Below are positions 48,350 to 55,017 of a stretch of 64,000 bases of DNA, in pieces. The translations under genes and the position numbers were made by a program. The stretch covers positions 1,736,001 to 1,800,000 of the forward strand of contig NZ_CP053642.1 in assembly GCF_013177295.1 (NCBI RefSeq), in the 5' to 3' direction. Below the pieces are notes generated by a model. That model searched no databases. It was given only the letters and a program-made list of their open reading frames with translations, and had not been told where the DNA came from. The DNA is from Actinomyces marmotae. Lineage in GTDB: Bacteria > Actinomycetota > Actinomycetes > Actinomycetales > Actinomycetaceae. The first letter of the stretch is position 1. The number at the start of each line of letters is the position of its first letter.

Positions 48350-51080
48350 CGGCCTGCTCCTTCCTGGAGACCTCCCAGTCGGCGAGGCGGAGGATCGTCT
48401 CCGCCAGGGCGAGCGTGTAGGGGCCGTAGGCGTCGACGAGCCGCCAGAAGGCCGTTATCGAGGCCGCCCACTGCGCTGACTGGGCGTCCTGGTAGGCGGG
48501 CCGGTCCTCGTGGGGCTCGATGACGGGGCCCGGCCCATGGAAGGCACCGTGGTGCGTGAGAATGAGGTGGCGCACGAGGTCGACGTCGTGGGGCGTCTCG
48601 GTGCCGTCAGCCACCCGCGCGTCGAGGGCGTCGGCTGAGGCCGCCTCGTGCCGCCAGCCGGTCGGCACGCCCGCGAGCGCTCTGGCCCGCCTCCACCTGC
48701 TCGGCGGGAGAGACGACTTGGCGAGCGCCATCGTCGGCTCTGGCGCGAGCAGGAGGTTGCCATGCGGGTCCTCGGTGACGGCGAGGGCCCTCTGGAAGGC
48801 CCTGGAGCAGCGCTTACCCTCGTCATGCAGCCGTCCGGCCAGCTCGAGGTCCTCGACGATCGCGGCGGGCAGGCCGATGGACCTGGCCCACCTGCCGGCA
48901 AGGGCCCCGACGGCCTTCGAGTGCGCGTCGAGACCGACCCGCCGGCGCGTCTGCTGGTCGGCCGGCTCGACGAGCTCGAGGAGGAGCCACGGGTGATCGC
49001 TGCTCTCACCGAGGATCCTCCGGTTGAGGATCCTGTGGTCGGGGGATGTCAGGTCGGCCGCCGCTTCCTCCAGGAAGGAGAGGGGATCGGGCCCGGCGCA
49101 TCGGCTCAGGTCGACGAGCAGCGCCGGGCTGCGGCGGCGCCAGCGCGCGGTGAGGCTGGGGCCAGGAGCGCGATGGGGGTCCTCGGCTGCCTTCAAGAGG
49201 GCCTTGTCCAGGGTCCACTCATCGCTGGCAACGTCCGCGGCGGAGTGGACGGCGCAGCCGGACAGGTCATCTCCGGCGCCCCACACGCCGATGGCCGCGT
49301 CCGCTCCGTCGGCGTCGATGAGGACGACGGAGCCGGGAGCGATCCGCGACCCCTGATCGGCTCTCTCCAGGACCTCGTGGCCCTCACCGGTGGGCGGGAC
49401 GACGAGGACCGGCTGCGAGGTCAGGGCGGCCCGGGCAATGTCGCGGGCCCCGCCCAGCGGCACCAACCAGCCCTCCTCCCGTCGATCCGGTGGGAGCGCG
49501 CCGAGGTAGTCGCCTACGACCTCGGGGCCGCTGGCGACGATCTCCGCCAGGCGCCGTCGGACGACGATGACCGTCTCGGCCCGAGAGTCCTGGAGAGCGC
49601 GGATCCACGGCGAGACCGGCAGGTCATTGCGCGAGCCCGCGGTGCGCGCGTAGGAGCGCAGGACGGCGGGCGGCAGGAACGCGGGCTCCTGGGCGCCGCG
49701 GCGCAGCCCGGGGTCCGCGTCCCCAGAGGCTAGCCGTTCGAGTGTCTCACCCAGGCTTGTGCAGTCGGCGATCAGCTCGGCGGTCCGCACGGCGGCCTCC
49801 CCGTGGACGGGATCCCGCTGGTGTGTCACGACGATCTGGACGCTGCCGTAGGAGCGCGCGCCCACGCGGTTGACGCGACCTAGCCGCTGCGTGAGCGAGT
49901 CCGCGGAGCAGGCGTCCGTGACGAGGTGCGTGAAGTCCAGGTCCGCTCCGGCCTCCAGTGTCGAGGTGGCCACCACAAGCAGGGGTTCCGCAGCAGTGCG
50001 GTCCGAGGCCCCGGTGCGGTACGGCGCCACTAACGTCATGATCTGCTCGTTGAGTCGCGCTGGCATCCCTCCGATGAGGAGGATGACGCGGGCTCCGCTC
50101 TTCGACCCCCTCCGCTTCGCGCTCAGTTTCTTGAAGACCGTCTTGGCGCGTTCCACAGTGTTGGCGAAGACGACGAGGGAGTCTCCCGGCCTGAGCTTGG
50201 AGAGGATCTCTTGGGCGGCTTTGACCAGGGCTTGGGTGGGTTTGTCCTTGGTGTGCCGCAGCTCGACGCGCACGCGGGCACGATTCCTGCGGCTCGTCGC
50301 CAGGCAGAGATCCCGGGCCTCCTCATCAGCCCAGCGCAGCGATAGACAGCCGTCGGCGTCGCCGGGGGTCGCGGTCATCGCCATGACGCGAAGCGGTGGG
50401 ACTGCGCCCCCGAACCGGGTCTCGATCACGGACTCGTGCGTGGCCAGGATGTCGAGGGTCGTTCGGGCCTGGACGGCGAGGTGAGCCTCATCGAGGACCC
50501 ACCAGGCGTCAACGCCAGCGAGGGCGGCATCCACGCTCCGGCGTGGGGCGCTGAGCCCGTAGCCCCTGAAGAGGAGGCGGGACATCGTCATGTCCAAGGT
50601 GCCGACGGTGATAGCGGGACGAGCGGGGTGGCGGGTCAACTCGGTGACGGCGTCGTCGGCGAGCAGGCCTCCTCTCAGACGATGGGCGGAGAGGACGGGG
50701 TCGTCACCGTCGAGGTCGAAGGCCTCCTGGAGGGCCCGGCGGAACTGCACGAGAGGGCCGTCACTGGCATTGTTGACACGGTCGCGGATCCTCACGGCAG
50801 CTCTGTGGGTGTCGTCGACAACCGCACGGCGGTCGACGACGAGGAAGAGCCGCAGGGCGACCCTGCGCGACCGCTTCCGCGCCTTGGCCTCCGTGGCATC
50901 GGCGGCCAGCGCGTGTAGCCAGCCGACGAGGACGGCGAGGGTCTTGCCCATGCCGGTGGGGACGCTGAGCATCTGGGGTGGGTCCCCAGCAGCCATCCGG
51001 CGAGCGAGGCGCTCCTGGTACTCGCGCGGTGGGTACCCCGTGAGCGCCTTGAAGACGTCACCGAAGGGAGGAAGCATCAT
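48339..51080 (-). CDS. cas3: CRISPR helicase-nuclease Cas3 with C-terminal HD domain
   Basis: A 913-residue superfamily 2 helicase/nuclease that degrades DNA after Cascade binding. Walker A is PTGMGKT at 41-47, motif II is WWVLDEAHLAV, motif III is MAMTATPGD and motif VI is DSLTQRLGRVNRVG. The HD nuclease is at the C-terminus: H752-D753 in LAGRLHDEGKRCSRAF, then GWRHEAASAD and LILTHHGAFHGP supply further metal ligands. The helicase-then-HD order is the I-G/I-U arrangement, opposite to I-E Cas3. Two ATGs (51080, 51077) can start it. It heads the cas operon. Confidence 0.92.
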   Translation of the reverse strand: MMLPPFGDVFKALTGYPPREYQERLARRMAAGDPPQMLSVPTGMGKTLAVLVGWLHALAADATEAKARKRSRRVALRLFLVVDRRAVVDDTHRAAVRIRDRVNNASDGPLVQFRRALQEAFDLDGDDPVLSAHRLRGGLLADDAVTELTRHPARPAITVGTLDMTMSRLLFRGYGLSAPRRSVDAALAGVDAWWVLDEAHLAVQARTTLDILATHESVIETRFGGAVPPLRVMAMTATPGDADGCLSLRWADEEARDLCLATSRRNRARVRVELRHTKDKPTQALVKAAQEILSKLRPGDSLVVFANTVERAKTVFKKLSAKRRGSKSGARVILLIGGMPARLNEQIMTLVAPYRTGASDRTAAEPLLVVATSTLEAGADLDFTHLVTDACSADSLTQRLGRVNRVGARSYGSVQIVVTHQRDPVHGEAAVRTAELIADCTSLGETLERLASGDADPGLRRGAQEPAFLPPAVLRSYARTAGSRNDLPVSPWIRALQDSRAETVIVVRRRLAEIVASGPEVVGDYLGALPPDRREEGWLVPLGGARDIARAALTSQPVLVVPPTGEGHEVLERADQGSRIAPGSVVLIDADGADAAIGVWGAGDDLSGCAVHSAADVASDEWTLDKALLKAAEDPHRAPGPSLTARWRRRSPALLVDLSRCAGPDPLSFLEEAAADLTSPDHRILNRRILGESSDHPWLLLELVEPADQQTRRRVGLDAHSKAVGALAGRWARSIGLPAAIVEDLELAGRLHDEGKRCSRAFQRALAVTEDPHGNLLLAPEPTMALAKSSLPPSRWRRARALAGVPTGWRHEAASADALDARVADGTETPHDVDLVRHLILTHHGAFHGPGPVIEPHEDRPAYQDAQSAQWAASITAFWRLVDAYGPYTLALAETILRLADWEVSRKEQAGEH

Positions 51081-51106
51081 TGCTCTTTCTACGTACTAAG
51101 TTCTTC

Positions 51107-51122
51107 CCCCGATCACTCGGGG
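51107..51122 (-). promoter_or_regulatory. Stem-loop in the cas operon 5' region
   Basis: CCCCGA/TCGGGG, 6-bp perfect stem with a 4-nt loop, 27 nt before the cas3 start. The 51081-51394 stretch is otherwise non-coding as far as I can tell; it is less GC-rich than the genes and should hold the cas promoter, but I cannot pick a convincing -35/-10 pair. Confidence 0.35.
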
Positions 51123-51394
51123 ACCATCTTGGCCTGATCGTTGGGCCTACGGACTAAGCCTCGACCTCCGCGAGCACGGACTGGCGCCTATCCGGCGCGT
51201 CAACAGGGTAGCCATGGCCAAAGCCTCGAACAAGAGGCATGACGAAGACGGGCGTGAGGTCGCACCGAAAGAGGTCCTGGAGAGCCGATCAGGCAGGCCA
51301 CCAGCGCAAGTCACAGCTTTGCCCGCAGGAAGTCGACTCATCCATGGGGTCGGGCTCGCAGGTGTCCCGCGCTCCCCCGCATGATCCTGTGACC

Positions 51395-51720
51395 ATGCAC
51401 ATGCCCCGCCTCGTCGACTCGCAACTCCGCGATCTCCTCACGGGGCTGGCCGCCGTCAACATCGAGGGGCGGGCGGCGTCGGTAGGACCTGGACCGCGCG
51501 CCTCCTGAGCCTCGGCGCGACCGGGCTCCTCGGCGTCGGGCGGCCCGCCGGCCTCAAGCCCGACGGCGCGCGCGGGCACCCCCGTACGCTCGTCCTCCCC
51601 TCTTCGAGTCGCTGGCGACTCAGTCGGTCCAGGTCCACGCCTCGCTCATCGGCGCCCAGGTGGGTCACCTTCGTGCCAAGGGCGGTAGCCACGAGATCGA
51701 CCTGATCACAGAGGGGCGGA
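51395..51720 (+). pseudogene. Remnant of a DUF4143-type AAA ATPase
   Basis: Fragments of one protein in different frames. From ATG 51395: MHMPRLVDSQLRDLLTGLAA then VNIEG, the start of P-loop ATPases with a DUF4143 C-terminus. A shifted frame gives WTARLLSLGATGLLGVGR, and a third gives LFESLATQSVQVHASLIGAQ followed by VGHLRAKGGSHEIDLITEG, the typical PD-(D/E)XK-like C-terminal segment. Most of the roughly 400-residue protein, including the Walker B region, is deleted. It lies between the cas operon and the hypothetical cassette, so it marks earlier gene turnover in this island. Confidence 0.7.
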
Positions 51721-51845
51721 CCGGCGCGTGGTCGCCCGCGCTCCTGGGGCCGTAGACGGCTGATTCCAAGCAGGATCGTGGTTGGGGCCTCTTGGGCCGC
51801 GCCCGTCGCTCACGCTGGCGCCATGGCCGGCAATGATCAGTACCG

Positions 51846-52592
51846 TCAGTACCGGGCGAGCCAGGCACCGGGATCCGTAGAGGGACGGTCCTCCCCGTCG
51901 GGCGGGCTCACGGTGTAGCCCGCGCTGCGCAAGACATCGGCGGCGATGTCGGGCAGGGAGGAGATGACGGCCCGCGCCTGGTCGATTCGCCATCCCTGGC
52001 GGTGCCGTGCGAGGACCGCGATCGCATCATCACTGTGGTCCACACCGAGGTCGTGGATGAGCATCTCCAGGAAGTCCTCTAAGGTGGGGCGCAGGCGCGG
52101 GCCGCCCACCGGGAAGTGGACGTCGGAGAGTTGAGGGGCGCGCTCCGCGCTGGCCCGCGTGGCAACTGAACGACGTCTGCTCCCGACCCCGTTGCGGGCC
52201 ATCGCGAAAGTCCAGGCGTCGCGATGCGCATGCACCTGGAGGTGGCAGCATGGTACATCCGATTGAGGGTGACGGAGGTACTCCAGTCGCACCAGCGGCT
52301 CGCTGCCCTTGGCCGGCAACAGGATGAAGGCTGACTTCTCCACCAGTATGTAGGAATGCCGCGTCGAGGTCGTGCACTCGTACGACACCTTAAGCCTCAG
52401 GAGTCGCCTGCCGTCAATGGCCAGCACAGCCGGCTTGTCATCGCGGGCGGCAATGGCGGCCCTCCAGGCGCCCTTGTGGGTACTGACCTCGGCGATCCAG
52501 TCGGGCGCGTCGGGGCACACCGTGCGCACGGTCGCCGTGGTCTGAGCGGCGAATTCGTGGGTCTGACGCTCCTGCACCGAGAAGTCCCCCAT
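51846..52592 (-). CDS. Hypothetical protein, second gene of a two-gene cassette
   Basis: A 248-residue soluble protein that I cannot assign to a family. It has an N-terminal strand-rich half (DDKPAVLAIDGRRLLRLKVS, SYILVEKSAFILLPAKGSEP) with two adjacent cysteines (DVPCCHLQVHAHRDAWTFAM). The C-terminal helical half begins RPTLEDFLEMLIHDLGVDHS and contains HRQGWRIDQARAVISSLPDI. No signal peptide or membrane segment is seen. Its ATG overlaps the stop of the small upstream gene by one base (TGATG), so the two are translationally coupled. Location between CRISPR and a toxin-antitoxin-like pair suggests a defence or toxin role, but this is only context. Confidence 0.6.
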   Translation of the reverse strand: MGDFSVQERQTHEFAAQTTATVRTVCPDAPDWIAEVSTHKGAWRAAIAARDDKPAVLAIDGRRLLRLKVSYECTTSTRHSYILVEKSAFILLPAKGSEPLVRLEYLRHPQSDVPCCHLQVHAHRDAWTFAMARNGVGSRRRSVATRASAERAPQLSDVHFPVGGPRLRPTLEDFLEMLIHDLGVDHSDDAIAVLARHRQGWRIDQARAVISSLPDIAADVLRSAGYTVSPPDGEDRPSTDPGAWLARY

Positions 52593-52789
52593 CAGTCGGA
52601 CAGGAGGAAGGCCACGGCGTGGTACTCGGAGAACAAGCGGGCCTCGTCGTCGTCGTAGTCCCAGTCCAGCTCGCGCTCGAGCGCGCGCTCGAGGCTGCCG
52701 AAGCGGCGCTCCAACTCAGCGATCACGGTAGACCTACGTTCCTCAAGCTCCTGCTCGGTGAAGACACGAACCAGGCTGCTGGTCGACAT
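52592..52789 (-). CDS. Small acidic hypothetical protein, first gene of the cassette
   Basis: A 65-residue protein starting at the ATG 52787-52789 behind GGAGGGG. It consists of one long charged helix (FTEQELEERRSTVIAELERR) and an acidic middle (DWDYDDDEAR), ending AFLLSD. No known domain is recognised. The size, the acidity and the coupling to a larger downstream gene resemble antitoxin or adaptor proteins, but no family match is claimed. Confidence 0.6.
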   Translation of the reverse strand: MSTSSLVRVFTEQELEERRSTVIAELERRFGSLERALERELDWDYDDDEARLFSEYHAVAFLLSD

Positions 52790-52954
52790 GCTGCCCCTCC
52801 TTCCACGGTCACAACTCATTGTATCGGCCCGGTCGGACACGAATCGGGACCAGGCCCCGCCAGGAGGCGGCGGATGCCCGCATTGCGTCAGCGCTCACGC
52901 CCAGGTCCTGGGCACGCGGGTCCCGTGCGCGGGTCCCGCCCGCGGGCCCTGCCC

Positions 52955-53013
52955 CCGGGTCCCTCCCTGGGCGCGCGCCGGTGAGCACGGCGCGCGCCCA
53001 GGGAGGGACCCGG
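52955..53013. repeat. 26-bp perfect inverted repeat with 7-nt loop
   Basis: CCGGGTCCCTCCCTGGGCGC continuing to 52980 is the exact inverse of 52988-53013; the loop is GTGAGCA. It lies between two divergent transcription units (hypothetical cassette and immA-PIN), where terminators are not expected. Upstream of it GGGTCCC is repeated three times (52915-52940). The rest of 52790-53200 is non-coding. Confidence 0.85.
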
Positions 53014-53134
53014 AGGCCTTTCCCACTGCCTAGGATCATGTCCGTGACCACGGCCATGCCACCGCTCCGCCCTCCCGGGCGGGCCCCACTCGTACGGGGC
53101 TGGGCGGCGCCCTCTCCCTCACGCCATGCCGCCG

Positions 53135-53162
53135 TTGACCCGGAGCACGTCAGAGGTATGGG
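53135..53162 (+). promoter_or_regulatory. Possible promoter of the ImmA-PIN pair
   Basis: TTGACC (53135-53140), 16 nt, TATGGG (53157-53162), 38 nt upstream of the GTG start. The -35 is good, the -10 imperfect. Confidence 0.35.
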
Positions 53163-53200
53163 GCACACTGGTGCGCGAAGCCGAGCACAGAGGAGGAGCC

Positions 53201-54352
53201 GTGGCAACCATCCGTGTTGACGTCGCGCCCGACCTGCTGCGCTGGGCCGTACGGCGGGCGCGCTGGGACGAGGAGACCGTCCGCCAGCGCGCCCCCAAGT
53301 TCGACGCGTGGATCGACGGCACCGACCAGCCCACCCTCAAGCAGATCGAGGAATTCGCCAATCGCACCCACACGCCTTTCGGGCTCCTCTTCTTGCCCGA
53401 GCCTCCCGTGGAGGACCTCCCTATCCCGGACATGCGGACCATGCGCGACACCGGGATCGATGAGCCCTCGGCCGACCTGTTGGAGACGATCTACCTCTGT
53501 CAGAGGCGCCAGGACTGGTACCGCGACGAGGCCCTCGACTCCGGGGCCATCCCACTCGGCTTCGTCGGTTCTGCGACGCTCTCCACTCCGGTAGAGGAAG
53601 CCGCCGCCCGCATTCGTTCCGCACTTCATCTGGACGAGCGATCCGTGAGGAAACGGTCCGAGGCGATGACCGACCTCATCGCACGCACCGAGACCATCGG
53701 CGTCCTCGTCATGGTCAACGGGGTCGTCGGCGCCAACACGCACCGCAGGCTCGACCCGGAGGAGTTCCGGGGCTTCGTTCTGGCTGACGACGTCGCACCA
53801 CTGATCTTCGTCAATGGAGCGGACACGAAGGCCGCACAGATCTTCACCCTTGTTCACGAGCTCGCGCACCTGTGGCTGGGGCACAGCGCCCTGTCCGACG
53901 CCGCCGCCGACGCCCAGGGAGGCCAGGATGAGGAGCGCTGGTGCAACCAGGTCGCGGCGGAGGCGCTCGTCCCTCTCAACTCCCTCCGGGCGCAGTGGGA
54001 TGGAACCTACGGGGAGGATGAGTTGGACAGACTCGCAGATCGATACCAGGTGAGCACTCTCGTTGTCCTTGCCAGGCTCAGGGACGCCGGCGATCTCACA
54101 TGGGATGAGTACATGGCTCGGTATGACGCTGAGCGCCTGCGTGTATCGGACCTCATGAAGATGTCGAGGGACCGCGGTGGGGGCGGGGACTACTACAACA
54201 CTCAGATCCGGCGGCTTGGGCGCTCATTCACCCGGGCCGTGGTTTCCTCGGCCTTGGAGGGCCGCATGACGTACCGCGACGCATACAGGCTGCTCGGGAC
54301 AGTGAAGCACTCGACCTTCGAAGGACTAGCCGAGAAAGTAGGGGTCGCGTGA
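53201..54352 (+). CDS. ImmA/IrrE-family (COG2856) Zn-dependent peptidase/antitoxin-like regulator
   Basis: A 383-residue protein. The N-terminal third is Xre-like (RWAVRRARWDEETVRQRAPK, then WIDGTDQPTLKQIEEFANRT and HTPFGLLFLPEPP). The middle holds the zinc-peptidase motif HELAH at 219-223 (TLVHELAHLWLGHS), and the C-terminus is helical. The GTG at 53201 is chosen as start for the GGAGGAG before it; the upstream in-frame ATG at 53126 has none. Its stop overlaps the start of a PIN-domain gene, the arrangement proposed for Xre-COG2856 toxin-antitoxin pairs. It may cleave or bind a repressor, or hold the PIN toxin inactive. Confidence 0.85.
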   Translation: MATIRVDVAPDLLRWAVRRARWDEETVRQRAPKFDAWIDGTDQPTLKQIEEFANRTHTPFGLLFLPEPPVEDLPIPDMRTMRDTGIDEPSADLLETIYLCQRRQDWYRDEALDSGAIPLGFVGSATLSTPVEEAAARIRSALHLDERSVRKRSEAMTDLIARTETIGVLVMVNGVVGANTHRRLDPEEFRGFVLADDVAPLIFVNGADTKAAQIFTLVHELAHLWLGHSALSDAAADAQGGQDEERWCNQVAAEALVPLNSLRAQWDGTYGEDELDRLADRYQVSTLVVLARLRDAGDLTWDEYMARYDAERLRVSDLMKMSRDRGGGGDYYNTQIRRLGRSFTRAVVSSALEGRMTYRDAYRLLGTVKHSTFEGLAEKVGVA

Positions 54353-54849
54353 TGTACCTCGTCGACGCCAACGTCCTCATCGAGGCAAAGAACCGCTACT
54401 ACGCCTTTGACATCGCACCAGGCTTCTGGGCATGGCTAGACCACGCGCACACGCAAGGCACCGTGTTCAGCATTGAGAGGGTGAGAGACGAGGTCCGTCA
54501 GGGAGACGATGAGCTCGCCGAGTGGGCGAAGACACACCACGATTTCTTCTATCCGATTGACCAGCAGACCACATCATTCTTCGCTCCGCTGTCCACCTGG
54601 GCACAGTCGCATGAGTTCACCAAGGCAGCGCTTGATGGGTTCTCCTCTGACGCTGCCGACTACCTCCTCGTCGCCTTCGCCGCCGCACACAAATGCACCG
54701 TGGTGACTCACGAGACGGCAGGGTCCGGCTCACGCAAGCGGGTCAAGATCCCCGATGCCTGTCAGGCTCTTGGCGTCGCATGGGTCAGCACCTTCGAGAT
54801 GCTCCGCCGCACCGGTACCCGCCTTGCACTGGACAGCACGAGCGCCTGA
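54352..54849 (+). CDS. PIN-domain ribonuclease (DUF4411-like), likely toxin
   Basis: A 165-residue PIN-fold protein. The first acidic residue is D5 in MYLVDANVLIEAKNRYY. The central part has FSIERVRDEVRQGDDELAEW and the third acidic patch is SDAADYLLVAFAAAH, then VVTHETAG. These fit DUF4411 PIN proteins, which act as Mg-dependent ribonucleases. ATG 54352 overlaps the immA stop by one base; a GTG one codon earlier is also possible. The pair probably acts as a toxin-antitoxin or defence module. Confidence 0.82.
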   Translation: MYLVDANVLIEAKNRYYAFDIAPGFWAWLDHAHTQGTVFSIERVRDEVRQGDDELAEWAKTHHDFFYPIDQQTTSFFAPLSTWAQSHEFTKAALDGFSSDAADYLLVAFAAAHKCTVVTHETAGSGSRKRVKIPDACQALGVAWVSTFEMLRRTGTRLALDSTSA

Positions 54850-55017
54850 GTGAGCCGGAGCAACCGTTGATCGACCGACAACCGAGCGCATCGCCCCAGG
54901 CAGCTCGCACCCCGATAGCAATGCCTGCCATACGAGGGCTTTCACAACGACCCGGTTAGAGTGCGACACAGCTCCACTCCCCCACCGCCCAGTTCAGTAA
55001 CCCCCAACCCAGGCATC

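Noticed and set aside
51210..51380. 56-codon plus-strand ORF beginning MAKASNKRHDEDG
   Set aside because: No ribosome-binding site, no recognisable fold, and it ends just before the ATPase remnant; probably chance.
54961..55017. GTG start for drmD 19 codons upstream
   Set aside because: Pro/Ser-rich extension without a clear ribosome-binding site; ATG 55018 preferred, although its own site is weak too.
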